This document shows, piece by piece, positions 33,635-43,452 of a stretch of DNA of 64,000 bases. Below the pieces are notes generated by a model. It was not told where the DNA came from, ran no database searches, and worked only from the letters and a program-made list of their open reading frames with translations. Position numbers and translations under genes: made by a program. Position 1 is the stretch's first letter. Each line of letters opens with the position of its first letter. The DNA is from Rathayibacter sp. VKM Ac-2760 (GTDB lineage Bacteria; Actinomycetota; Actinomycetes; Actinomycetales; Microbacteriaceae): NCBI RefSeq assembly GCF_009834185.1, contig NZ_CP047173.1, positions 3,534,001 to 3,598,000 on the forward strand. The letters run 5' to 3'.

Positions 33635-34078
33635 CTAGCCCCGCTCGGGGGCCCCGTCGTCGCCCCCGCGCGGGAGCGGCCGCCAGACGACGAGCTCGGT
33701 GCGCCGCTGAGCGCGCGTGCCGTGCCGGAGCGTGACGACGTCGCCCTCGAGCCCCGCGGCGAACACGCGGCGACCCGGGCGGTTGAGCAGCTCGTCGGCC
33801 AAGGCGGACTCGAGCTCGCGCACGCGCTGCGACAGCGAGAGCACCTGGTTCTCGAGCTGGAGGATGCGGGCGATGCCCTCGAGCGAGACGCCCTCGGAGG
33901 ACAGCCGGGCGACCTCGCGCAGCTGCACGACGTCGCGCATCGAGTAGCGGCGCGACTTCCCGGCCGTGCGGGTGGGGCGGACCAGGCCGAGCCGGTCGTA
34001 CTGGCGCAGGGTCTGCGGATGCATGCCGGCCAGGTCGGCGGCGACCGCGATCGCGAACACCGGGGTGCTCTCGTCCAC
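33635..34078 (-). CDS. hspR: Heat-shock repressor HspR (MerR family)
   Basis: A 147-residue MerR-family regulator that represses dnaK operons in Actinobacteria by binding HAIR elements with DnaK as co-repressor. The HTH is IAVAADLAGMHPQTLRQYDR, followed by the wing GLVRPTRTAGKSRRYS and a coiled coil near residues 70-100. It starts at GTG behind GGAGGAG, 41 bp after dnaJ. Its operators lie upstream of dnaK in this window, so the operon feeds back on itself. Confidence 0.93.
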   Translation of the reverse strand: MDESTPVFAIAVAADLAGMHPQTLRQYDRLGLVRPTRTAGKSRRYSMRDVVQLREVARLSSEGVSLEGIARILQLENQVLSLSQRVRELESALADELLNRPGRRVFAAGLEGDVVTLRHGTRAQRRTELVVWRPLPRGGDDGAPERG

Positions 34079-34119
34079 GTCTCCTCCTCTCCGGCCGGCC
34101 CCGATCGGCTCGGCGCGCG

Positions 34120-35118
34120 CTAGTAGCGGGCCTTCTCCAGGATGTCGTCGCGCGGGTTGTCCGACGGCTCGGCGGCCGCGAAGGCCTCGAGCGCGTCGCG
34201 CGCCGCACCGGACAGGTGATCCGGCACCGCGACCTGGATCTCGGCGAGCAGGTCGCCCGTGCCCTTGCCGGTGGCGACGCCGCGCCCCTTCACGCGCAGC
34301 ACGCGGCCGCTCGGGGTGCCGGGGGCGACGCGGAGCTTCACCGGGTCGCCGCCGAGCGTCGGCACCTCGATCGTGGCACCGAAGACGGCCTCGACGAAGG
34401 TGACGGGGACGGTGACGCGGAGGTTCAGCCCGTCGCGCTCGAAGACCGGGTGCTTGCGCACGGCGACCGTCAGCACGAGATCGCCGGGCTCTCCGCCGTC
34501 GGGGCTCGGGCGGCCCTTGCCGCGCACGCGGATCTTCTGCTGGTCGGCGACGCCGGCCGGGATCCGGACGGAGAGCGCGCGGCCCTCACCGGTCTGCAGC
34601 TGGACGGTGTCGCCCTGGGTCGCGGTGCGGAAGTCGATGGTGGTGCTGGCGGTGACGTCGGCGCCCTTCTGCGGACCGCCGAAACCGCGGAAGCCGCCGC
34701 TGGGCTGGCCGAAGCGGCCGCCGCCCGCGTTGCCGAACATGCCGCCGAGGATGTCCTCGAAGCCGGCGGGCGGACCCTGCTGGGTGCTGTAGGAGGTGCG
34801 GCCGCCGCCGCCCTGGTTGAACACGTTGCCGAAGACGTCGTCGAAGCCGCCGGGCTGGCCGCCGGCCGTGAAGCGGGCGCCGGAGCCCATCGCGCGGATC
34901 TGGTCGTACTCCTTGCGGTGCTCCGCGTCGGAGAGGACGGTGTACGCCTCGCTGATCTCCTTGAAGCGCGCCTCGGCCTTCGCGTCCCCCGGGTTGGAGT
35001 CGGGGTGGAACTGCCGGGCGAGCTTGCGGTAGGTCTTCTTGAGGTCCGCCGCGGAGACGTCCTTCGAGACACCGAGGATCTTGTAGAAGTCCTTGTCGAA
35101 CCAATCCTGGCTGGCCAT
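34120..35118 (-). CDS. dnaJ: DnaJ co-chaperone, zinc-finger-less (DnaJ1/CbpA-like)
   Basis: A 332-residue Hsp40. The J domain has HPD at residues 38-40, then a Gly/Phe/Gln-rich region (about 75-150) and the C-terminal peptide-binding domains. The four CxxCxGxG zinc repeats of type I DnaJ are absent, so it is the type II form usual in dnaK-grpE-dnaJ-hspR operons. It stimulates DnaK's ATPase. It is separated from grpE by 111 bp holding a hairpin. Confidence 0.94.
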   Translation of the reverse strand: MASQDWFDKDFYKILGVSKDVSAADLKKTYRKLARQFHPDSNPGDAKAEARFKEISEAYTVLSDAEHRKEYDQIRAMGSGARFTAGGQPGGFDDVFGNVFNQGGGGRTSYSTQQGPPAGFEDILGGMFGNAGGGRFGQPSGGFRGFGGPQKGADVTASTTIDFRTATQGDTVQLQTGEGRALSVRIPAGVADQQKIRVRGKGRPSPDGGEPGDLVLTVAVRKHPVFERDGLNLRVTVPVTFVEAVFGATIEVPTLGGDPVKLRVAPGTPSGRVLRVKGRGVATGKGTGDLLAEIQVAVPDHLSGAARDALEAFAAAEPSDNPRDDILEKARY

Positions 35119-35160
35119 GCGCCTCTTTCTGTGTCGTGACTCGGGACCCTCGGCGCCCGG

Positions 35161-35191
35161 CAGGGGCCGCCCGTCTCCGGGACGGCCCCTG
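35161..35191 (-). other. Intercistronic hairpin between grpE and dnaJ
   Basis: CAGGGGCC (35161-35168) pairs with GGCCCCTG (35184-35191), with further pairing inside. It lies within the dnaK operon and could stabilise or partly terminate the transcript. Confidence 0.55.
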
Positions 35192-35229
35192 GTCGGGAGC
35201 GGAGGTTCCGCGGCGGTGCGGGAGGTGGG

Positions 35230-35838
35230 TCAGTCGGCCGGGACCGCGACGACCACCTTGGCGGCGCGCAGCAGCGAGCCGCCGAGGTAGTAGCCCGACT
35301 CCACGACGTCCGCGACCGTGGAGGTCTCGGCGCCGGGGGTGGGCTGCTGGAAGATCGCCTCGTGGATGTTCGGGTCGAACAGGTCGCCCACGGCGCCGGT
35401 CTTCACCAGCCCAAGCTTCTCGATGCCGCCGCGCAGCTTCTGCGCGATGGCCGTGAAAGGACCACCCTCGGCCAGGTCGCCGTGCTTCTCGGCGCGGTCG
35501 ATGTCGTCGAGCACGGGGAGGATGACCTTCACCGCGTCGCCGATCGCCCGCTCCTTGTCGACCTGGCGGTTCGACTCGGTGCGCTTGCGGTAGTTCGCGT
35601 ACTCCGCGGTGACCCGCTGGAGGTCGGCGAGGTGCTCGGCCGCGAGCGTCTCGGCGTCGGACTGCCCGGAGAGGAACGAGAGGTCGGCGTCGGAGAGCGT
35701 CGTCTCCACGTCGGGCCCCTCGGCCTCGATCAGGCCCTCGGCGTCCTGGGCGGACGCGGCCGCCTCGGCGCCGTCGGCCGCACCGGTCTGCTCGTCCTCG
35801 GGCACGCCCTCGGCGGGCTCCTGGTTGTGCTTCCCCAT
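35230..35838 (-). CDS. grpE: GrpE nucleotide-exchange factor
   Basis: A 202-residue DnaK partner that releases ADP. The acidic N-terminal tail (about residues 1-70) leads into a long helix (LQRVTAEYANYRKRTESNR) and the beta domain with DPNIHEAIFQQPT and VVESGYYLGGSLLRAAKVVV. The length is normal. It starts 2 bp before the dnaK stop on the transcript, so the two are tightly coupled. Confidence 0.95.
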   Translation of the reverse strand: MGKHNQEPAEGVPEDEQTGAADGAEAAASAQDAEGLIEAEGPDVETTLSDADLSFLSGQSDAETLAAEHLADLQRVTAEYANYRKRTESNRQVDKERAIGDAVKVILPVLDDIDRAEKHGDLAEGGPFTAIAQKLRGGIEKLGLVKTGAVGDLFDPNIHEAIFQQPTPGAETSTVADVVESGYYLGGSLLRAAKVVVAVPAD

Positions 35839-35840
35839 CG

Positions 35841-37703
<1,863 letters not shown>

Positions 37704-37721
37704 AGCGTGTTTCTCCTTCGT

Positions 37722-37741
37722 GGGCGGCCGTCGGGCCGCCC
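37722..37741 (-). other. Hairpin in the dnaK 5' leader
   Basis: GGGCGGC and GCCGCCC pair around a 6-nt loop, about 19 nt before the ATG and just upstream of the ribosome site. Confidence 0.5.
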
Positions 37742-37781
37742 CTTCACTGGTGGATCTTCTGCGGGAAAGTCGGGTGCGGGA

Positions 37782-37802
37782 GTTGAGTCCCGCAGGCTCA
37801 AG
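37782..37802. promoter_or_regulatory. HAIR element 1 (HspR operator), overlapping the dnaK -10
   Basis: GTTGAGT-N7-GCTCAAG matches the known HspR consensus CTTGAGT-N7-ACTCAAG at 12 of 14 positions. It overlaps the dnaK -10 box by two bases. Confidence 0.85.
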
Positions 37803-37828
37803 TTTACGCAGTCGCACCGCCGAGTCAA
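37801..37828 (-). promoter_or_regulatory. dnaK operon promoter
   Basis: On the minus strand -35 TTGACT (37823-37828) and -10 TAAACT (37801-37806) are 16 nt apart. It predicts a leader of about 90 nt. Confidence 0.75.
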
Positions 37829-37843
37829 GTCGGGGGCCGAGAA

Positions 37844-37864
37844 CCTGAGTCGGGTCGGCTCAAC
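37844..37864. promoter_or_regulatory. HAIR element 2 (HspR operator), upstream of the dnaK -35
   Basis: CCTGAGT-N7-GCTCAAC matches the HAIR consensus at 11 of 14 positions. It is centred about 62 bp from HAIR 1, so a repression loop or cooperative binding is possible. Confidence 0.65.
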
Positions 37865-37913
37865 TCTCAGGCTGCACCGCACGCCACGCTACCTCCCGTT
37901 CTCCCGCGCCCCC

Positions 37914-37919
37914 TACGGT
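37914..37919 (+). promoter_or_regulatory. -10 box of the UMF1-type MFS gene (leaderless)
   Basis: TACGGT, 6 nt before the ATG at 37926. Confidence 0.55.
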
Positions 37920-37925
37920 GAGTGC

Positions 37926-39248
37926 ATGACCGCCCGTGCCACCCTCCGCACCCGCCGCTGGCCCGTCCTCGCGTGGGGGCTCTGGGACTGGGGCAGCGCC
38001 GCCTTCAACGCCGTCGTCACGACGTTCGTCTTCACCGTCTACCTCACGACCGACGGCCTGTTCGGCACCTCGAGCGAGGTCTCGACGGCCCTCGGCTGGA
38101 CCCTCGCGGGCGCCGGCGTCGTCGTCGCGCTGATCGCCCCGGTCACCGGTCGCCGCGCGGATCTGGGCGGGCGCCGGCGCCGCTGGCTCGGGATCCACTC
38201 CGCCGTCGTCGTCGCCTGCATCCTGCTGATGTTCTTCGTCCGGCCCGACCCGGCGTTCCTCTGGCTCGGGCTGGGCCTGCTCGCCGTCGGCACGGTCTTC
38301 TTCGAGTTCGCGAGCGTCAACTACAACGCGATGCTCAGCCAGGTCTCCACCCGCGCGAGCATCGGCCGCGTCTCCGGCTTCGGCTGGGGCATGGGCTACG
38401 TGGGCGGCATCGCGCTGCTGCTCATCCTCTACTTCGGCTTCATCTCGCCCGAGGTCGGCCTCTTCGGCGTGACGGGCGAGGACGGGCTCGATGTCCGCGT
38501 CTCGATCCTGATCGCCGGGATCTGGTTCGCCGTCTTCGCGCTGCCCGTGCTGTTCGCGGTGCCGGAGCTGCCCGGCCGGCCGGACGCCGGCGAGAAGGTG
38601 GGCGTCCTCGCCTCCTATCGCGCGCTCTTCCGCCAGATCGGGGCGCTGCGCCGCGAGAGCCCGACCACGCTCGCCTTCCTGCTCGCGAGCGCCGTCTTCC
38701 GCGACGGCCTCACCGGCGTCTTCACCTTCGGCGGCGTGCTCGCGCAGGGCACCTTCGGCTTCAGCGCCGGGCAGGTCATCCTGTTCGCGATCGCGGCCAA
38801 CATCGTCGCGGGAGTCGCGACCATCGCGGTCGGCTCGCTCGACGACCGGCTCGGCCCCAAGTCGGTCATCGTCGCGTCGCTGATCGGGCTGATCGTCTGC
38901 GGCACCGCCGTCTTCGCCCTGCACGACGCCGGCCCGACCGCGTTCTGGGTCTTCGGCCTGCTGCTGTGCCTCTTCGTCGGCCCGGCGCAGTCCGCGAGCC
39001 GCAGCTACCTCGCGCGGCTCATCCCCGAGGGCCGCGAGGGCGAGATCTTCGGGCTCTACGCGACCACCGGCCGCGCGGCGTCCTTCCTCGCTCCCGCCGC
39101 CTTCGCGGCCGCCGTCTCGATCGCCGCGGGCGTCTCGAGCGAGGCCGACGTGCAGTACTGGGGCATCCTCGGGCTCGTGGTCGTGCTGGCCGCGGGCCTC
39201 GCGCTGCTGCTGCCGGTCAGGACGCCCGCGGCCGCCGCGATCCGGTAG
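37926..39248 (+). CDS. MFS transporter, UMF1/Atg22-like family
   Basis: A 440-residue 12-helix transporter. WGLWDWGSAAFNAVVTTFVF at the N-terminus, VNYNAMLSQVS, and GPAQSASRSYLARLIPEG are marks of the UMF1 (Atg22-like) group. The substrate is unknown. It diverges from dnaK, and HAIR element 2 lies 50 bp upstream of its -10 box, so a link to HspR is possible but weak. Its stop lies in a 26-bp direct repeat shared with the crtEb end. Confidence 0.88.
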   Translation: MTARATLRTRRWPVLAWGLWDWGSAAFNAVVTTFVFTVYLTTDGLFGTSSEVSTALGWTLAGAGVVVALIAPVTGRRADLGGRRRRWLGIHSAVVVACILLMFFVRPDPAFLWLGLGLLAVGTVFFEFASVNYNAMLSQVSTRASIGRVSGFGWGMGYVGGIALLLILYFGFISPEVGLFGVTGEDGLDVRVSILIAGIWFAVFALPVLFAVPELPGRPDAGEKVGVLASYRALFRQIGALRRESPTTLAFLLASAVFRDGLTGVFTFGGVLAQGTFGFSAGQVILFAIAANIVAGVATIAVGSLDDRLGPKSVIVASLIGLIVCGTAVFALHDAGPTAFWVFGLLLCLFVGPAQSASRSYLARLIPEGREGEIFGLYATTGRAASFLAPAAFAAAVSIAAGVSSEADVQYWGILGLVVVLAAGLALLLPVRTPAAAAIR

Positions 39249-39305
39249 CGCGCCTGGTCAGGTCGCGAGCCCGGTCGGGTAGCGCGCCCGGTCAGGTCGC
39301 GAGCC
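39246..39305. repeat. 26-bp direct repeat across the MFS and crtEb stop codons
   Basis: Copies at 39246-39271 and 39280-39305 differ at one base (period 34). Copy 1 begins with the MFS TAG stop. Copy 2 contains the crtEb TCA stop and its last codons. Confidence 0.8.
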
Positions 39306-40155
39306 AGAAGAGGATCAGCAGCAGCGTGACCAGGAACCCGGTCAGGAAGTTCAGCGCGAGGAAGCGCTTCCAGCCCGCGTTCGCGCGCTCGGCCTGCTCG
39401 TCGGTCAGCGAACGGTAGGGCCAGATGCTCGCCGCGTACGGGATCGCCAGCAGCGCCGCGAGCATCCCCGGCCACGGCAGCAGCAGCAGGAGCAGACCGC
39501 TCGCGACGTACGCGCCGATCGCGAAGCGCGTGGTGGCCTTCGCGCCGATCACGGTGGCGATCGAGCCGATGCCGCCCGCGCGGTCGGCCAGGATGTCCTG
39601 CACCGCCCCGAAGGCGTGGCTCGCGATCCCCCAGAGGAAGAACGCGATCAGCAGCGCCCACAGCCCCGGCGTCGGCGTCGTCCCCGCGAGTGCGAGGCCG
39701 TAGACCGCCGGGCTGACGAAGTGCGTCGCGGAGGTGAGCGAGTCGACGAACGGCCGCTCCTTGAAGCGCAGACCGGGCGCGCTGTAGGCGATGACGGCGA
39801 AGACGCTGACCGCGAGGATCAGCCAGGACAGCGGCGAGCCGAGCAGCAGGAGCGCGATCAGGAACGGGACGTTGGTCGCCACCGCCGCGATGAGCGTCGC
39901 CCGGTGCTCGCTGCGGTCGAGGACCGCGCCCTCGACGCCGCCCTTCCGCGGGTTGCGCAGGTCGGACTCGTAATCGAAGACGTCGTTGATCCCGTACATC
40001 GCGAGGTTGTAGGGGATCAGGAAGTAGAGCGTGCCGAGCACGAAGGCGAGGTCGATCTCGCGGGTGGTCAGCAGGTACGCCGCGGCGAACGGGTACGCGG
40101 TGTTGACCCAGCTCAGCGGGCGGCTCGAGACGAACAGCGCGCGCAGCCGGTTCAC
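39292..40155 (-). CDS. crtEb: Lycopene elongase CrtEb (UbiA-type prenyltransferase)
   Basis: A 287-residue membrane prenyltransferase that adds C5 units to both ends of lycopene, giving C50 flavuxanthin-type carotenoids. The first Asp-rich motif is NDVFDYESD, the second DILADRAGG, and about eight helices are present. The GTG at 40155 overlaps the crtYf stop (GTGA), which favours it over the start at 40191. Last gene of the crt operon. Confidence 0.92.
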   Translation of the reverse strand: MNRLRALFVSSRPLSWVNTAYPFAAAYLLTTREIDLAFVLGTLYFLIPYNLAMYGINDVFDYESDLRNPRKGGVEGAVLDRSEHRATLIAAVATNVPFLIALLLLGSPLSWLILAVSVFAVIAYSAPGLRFKERPFVDSLTSATHFVSPAVYGLALAGTTPTPGLWALLIAFFLWGIASHAFGAVQDILADRAGGIGSIATVIGAKATTRFAIGAYVASGLLLLLLPWPGMLAALLAIPYAASIWPYRSLTDEQAERANAGWKRFLALNFLTGFLVTLLLILFWLAT

Positions 40156-40460
40156 GCGGCGCTCCGCCGACGGGCCGGCAGGAGGGTCCACAGCGCCGGC
40201 AGGGCGAGCGCGGCGGCGATCGCATAGGCGAAGTCCTCGATCGGGGCGACGCCGATCCGGATTCCGGAGATCAGGTCGTCGTCGTAGGCGACGAGGAGCC
40301 CGACGCCGATCATGATGTTGTCGAAGACGGCGGTCATCACGAGCAGCACCGCGAGAGTGCCGAGCAGCGCGGGCAGCCGGAGCCGACCGCGGCGGAGCGC
40401 GACCACGAGCAGCACCGCGACCACCGCGAGGAAGACCGCGTTCAGGAGCAGGTAGGTCAC
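40152..40460 (-). CDS. crtYf: C50 carotenoid cyclase subunit CrtYf
   Basis: A 102-residue lycopene-cyclase-domain protein with three membrane helices. It carries APIEDFAY, the variant of the PxE(E/D) motif used in this family. It acts with CrtYe as a heterodimer to close the rings of C50 carotenoids. GTG start, overlapping crtYe upstream and crtEb downstream by GTGA. The ring type (epsilon or beta or gamma) cannot be read from sequence. Confidence 0.9.
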   Translation of the reverse strand: MTYLLLNAVFLAVVAVLLVVALRRGRLRLPALLGTLAVLLVMTAVFDNIMIGVGLLVAYDDDLISGIRIGVAPIEDFAYAIAAALALPALWTLLPARRRSAA

Positions 40461-40774
40461 GCGCGCGCCTCCGCCCGCTTCGCGAGGAAGCCGTGGACGT
40501 CCATGGTGAGGTAGCAGAGCAGCGTGAGGAAGAGGACCTCCTCGATCGGCAGCTCCGGCGCGAGCTGCAGCCCGGTCATGTACGGCGTCTCGCCGCGGAA
40601 GAAGACGCCGAGGCCGATCCCGGCCAGGTCCCAGAGCAGGAAGAACACGACGCCGGCCGGCAGCACGATCGCCGCCCGCCGCGCGTCGACCCAGAAGAAC
40701 AGCCCGAAGCGCCTGTCGAGCACGACCATCCCGGAGATCGAGACGACGAGCGCGAGCAGATAGAGGACCCCCAC
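40457..40774 (-). CDS. crtYe: C50 carotenoid cyclase subunit CrtYe
   Basis: A 105-residue partner of CrtYf with three membrane helices and the motif LPIEEVLFL. It starts at GTG, 3 bp after the stop of the fused crtB-crtI gene, and overlaps crtYf by GTGA. The pair follows the order known from Corynebacterium and Clavibacter. Confidence 0.9.
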   Translation of the reverse strand: MGVLYLLALVVSISGMVVLDRRFGLFFWVDARRAAIVLPAGVVFFLLWDLAGIGLGVFFRGETPYMTGLQLAPELPIEEVLFLTLLCYLTMDVHGFLAKRAEARA

Positions 40775-40777
40775 GCG

Positions 40778-43378
40778 CTACTCCCCCGCGGCCGCGGCGA
40801 TCGGCTCGGCCGCACGGACGTCAGGAGCCACACGGACCTCGGGAGCTACACGGACCTCAGGAGCCACACGGGGCGCGACCGGCGCCGACGGCGCGTCGCG
40901 CACCGGCAGCGGCTCGGTCGACACGTCGCCGCGCACGCGCTTGAGCATCACCTCGGCGCTGATCACGCACATCGGCAGACCGATGCCCGGGATCGTCGAG
41001 CTGCCCGCGAAGAGCAGACCGTCGACGTGCGCGCTGGCGTTGCCGGAGCGGAAGAACGCGCTCTGCGAGAGGATGTGCGCCGGTCCGAGCATCGAGCCGC
41101 GCCAGGCGCCGAGATCGCTCTCGAAGTCGGCCGGGCCGATGGTGCGGCGGACGACGATGCGCTCGGCGAGGTCCTCGGCGCCGGTCCAGGTCGCGATCTG
41201 CCGGATCGCGGCGTCCGCGATCGCCTCGACCTTCGCGTCGCCGGCCCCGTCGATCCCGCCGTGGCCGATCGAGGTGTCCGCGGGGATCGGCACGAGGACG
41301 AAGAGGTTCTCATGTCCCTCGGGAGCGACGCCGTCGTCGGTCGCGCTCGGGCGGCAGACGTAGATCGACGCCGGGTCCGGCACGGAGGGGTTCTCGCCGA
41401 AGATGCGGCCGAAGTTCTCGCGCCAGTCGCTCGTGAAGAGCAGCGTGTGGTGCTCGAGCTGCGGCAGTGCACCGCGGACGCCGAGCAGCACCAGCACGGC
41501 GCTCGGGCCCGGCTCGCGGTTCTCCCAGTACTCGGGCGGATAGCTGCGCAGCTCGTCGGGCAGCAGCGACTGCTCGGTGGTGAACAGGTCGGAGGCGTTG
41601 ACGACGAGCTCGGCGGGGAGCCGCTCCGTCCCGTCCGGACCCTCGTACTCGACGCCGACGACCTCGGCCCCGCGGCGGCTGCCGCGCGGGGCGCGCGCGG
41701 TGAGGATGCGCGTGGCGGGCGAGGAGGTGCGGACGGTGACGCCCGCCTCCTCCGCCACCTCGGCGACCGCCGCGATCAGGCGGGTGAAGCCGCCCATCGG
41801 ATAGAGCACCCCGTCGGCCAGGTCGAGGTGGCTCATCAGGTGGTACATGCTCGGCGCCGCGAACGGCGAGGAGCCGAGGAAGACGGCCGGGTAGCCGAGG
41901 ATCTGCCGGAGCCGGTTGTCGGTGACCGCGGTCGCCGCGAAGGTGTCGAGCGGGGTGAGCAGGAGGCGGCCGAGCCGACCGGTGCGGCTCAGCACGTCGC
42001 GGCGCAGCAGCGGCAGGAACGACGCGAAGCTCGTGTAGAGGAAGCGGCGCTTGGCGACCTCGTAGGTGTCGCGGGCCGACTCGAGGTAGACGCGCATCCG
42101 GGCGCCGGCGCCGGGCTCGATGCTCTCGAACAGGGCGAGGTTCGACTCCAGATCGGCGAGCACGTCGATCGGCTCGGCGATGCCCTGGCTGTAGACGCGG
42201 TAGCCCGGGTCGAGCCGCTTCAGGTCGAGCCGCTCGGCGGCGCTGGTGCCCATCAGGCGGAAGAAGTGGTCGAACACCTCCGGCATCAGATACCAGGAGG
42301 GGCCGGTGTCGAAGCGGAAGCCGTCGCGCTCCCACGAGCCGGCGCGGCCGCCGACGACCTCGCGCTGCTCGAGCAGCGTCACGTCCCAGCCGTCGCGGGC
42401 GAGCAGCGCCGCGGAGGCGAGCCCGCCGATGCCGCCGCCGATCACGACGGCGCGGTGCGGGCCGCTCGCCGAGCGCGAGGCGCGGGCGGGCCCTGCACCC
42501 AGGCGCGGGCCGAGGGTCGAGACGGCGGCGCGGGCGGCGAGCGCCGCCTTCGTCGCGGTCGGCACGCTGACCCGGGCGCGGAGGAGCTCCTCGGCCGGGG
42601 TGGCGCGGATGCGGTCCGCGAGCGCCGCGAACAGCGAGTGCGCGAGCAGCACGGCACGCCGGCTCGAGCGCGGCAGCTCCGGCACGATGGCGCCCGCCGC
42701 GGCGAGGTCGTCGTCGAGGTCGGCGAGCAGCGCTGCCTTGTCGCGCTCGGAGAACGCGCGCGGGTCGACGCCCGGGAAGTAGCTGCGGCCGAGGCCGTCG
42801 ACGTCGGCGGCGAGGTCGCGGAGAAAGTTGACCTTCTGGAACGCCGAGCCGAGGCGTCGGGCCCCGGCGACGAGGCGCTGACGCGCGGCGGGCGAGACGA
42901 GGCCGGCGTCGGGTGCGGCGAGGAAGACGTGCAGGCACATCAGCCCGACGACCTCGGCGGAGCCGTAGACGTAGCTCTCGAAGGACTCGGGGGTGTGCAC
43001 CGTCTCGCGGAGGTCCGCGCGCATCGAGGCGAAGAACGGAGCGGTGAGCTCGGTGCCGAAGCCGGTGGCCCGCGCCGTCCGGGCGAAGGCGTGGATGACG
43101 AGGTTCGCGCTGTAGCCGCTGGCGAGCGCGCGCTCGGTCTCGGCCTCGAAGGCGTCGAGCGCCTCCTCGACGGCGGCGCGGTCGAGCTGCGCCTCCTCGG
43201 CGACCCCGTCCACGATCTCGTCGGCCACGCGCACCAGGGCGTAGACGTCCTCGACCCGCTCGCGCACGCCGGCGCCGAGCAGGCGGGTGGCGAGGCCGAA
43301 GGAGGTGGAGTAGCGCCGGATCACCTGCGCGGACGCCTCGTGGGCGACGCGGTCGTACAGTTCGCTCTGCCGGCTCAT
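40778..43378 (-). CDS. crtB-crtI: Fused phytoene synthase (CrtB) - phytoene desaturase (CrtI)
   Basis: One 866-residue frame holding two enzymes. Residues 1-290 are a phytoene synthase with both Asp-rich motifs, DEIVD at 53-57 and DLAAD at 188-192 within NFLRDLAADVDG. After an Ala/Arg-rich linker of about 20 residues comes a full phytoene desaturase from residue 309: FAD motif VVIGGGIGGLASAA, then EQREVVGGRAGSW, and the C-terminal GSSTIPGIGLPMCVISAE. The last 40 residues form a tail with a repeated VAPEVR unit. In related bacteria crtB and crtI are separate genes. The junction maps to about 42450-42515. The start overlaps a 25-codon ORF by ATGA. Confidence 0.93.
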   Translation of the reverse strand: MSRQSELYDRVAHEASAQVIRRYSTSFGLATRLLGAGVRERVEDVYALVRVADEIVDGVAEEAQLDRAAVEEALDAFEAETERALASGYSANLVIHAFARTARATGFGTELTAPFFASMRADLRETVHTPESFESYVYGSAEVVGLMCLHVFLAAPDAGLVSPAARQRLVAGARRLGSAFQKVNFLRDLAADVDGLGRSYFPGVDPRAFSERDKAALLADLDDDLAAAGAIVPELPRSSRRAVLLAHSLFAALADRIRATPAEELLRARVSVPTATKAALAARAAVSTLGPRLGAGPARASRSASGPHRAVVIGGGIGGLASAALLARDGWDVTLLEQREVVGGRAGSWERDGFRFDTGPSWYLMPEVFDHFFRLMGTSAAERLDLKRLDPGYRVYSQGIAEPIDVLADLESNLALFESIEPGAGARMRVYLESARDTYEVAKRRFLYTSFASFLPLLRRDVLSRTGRLGRLLLTPLDTFAATAVTDNRLRQILGYPAVFLGSSPFAAPSMYHLMSHLDLADGVLYPMGGFTRLIAAVAEVAEEAGVTVRTSSPATRILTARAPRGSRRGAEVVGVEYEGPDGTERLPAELVVNASDLFTTEQSLLPDELRSYPPEYWENREPGPSAVLVLLGVRGALPQLEHHTLLFTSDWRENFGRIFGENPSVPDPASIYVCRPSATDDGVAPEGHENLFVLVPIPADTSIGHGGIDGAGDAKVEAIADAAIRQIATWTGAEDLAERIVVRRTIGPADFESDLGAWRGSMLGPAHILSQSAFFRSGNASAHVDGLLFAGSSTIPGIGLPMCVISAEVMLKRVRGDVSTEPLPVRDAPSAPVAPRVAPEVRVAPEVRVAPDVRAAEPIAAAAGE

Positions 43379-43452
43379 CGTGCCACCGTACGGCGCGAAC
43401 GGGCGGCGACCGGCATCGCAGCGCCGCTCCGCGCGTGGCGGGCGGCGGTCAT
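43375..43452 (-). CDS. 25-codon relay ORF between crtE and crtB-crtI
   Basis: The ATG at 43452 overlaps the crtE stop (ATGA), and after 25 codons its TGA overlaps the crtB-crtI start (ATGA). The peptide would be small and basic, starting MTAARHARSG and ending RRTVAR. It resembles no known family. Its likely role is to carry terminating ribosomes across the 70-bp gap and so couple the two genes, but a functional peptide is not excluded. Too short for usual gene callers. Confidence 0.45.
   Translation of the reverse strand: MTAARHARSGAAMPVAARSRRTVAR

Noticed and set aside
40152..40774. Single lycopene cyclase split by frameshift
   Set aside because: CrtYe and CrtYf are each complete, each with its own motif, and are joined by the usual GTGA overlap, as in known two-subunit cyclases.
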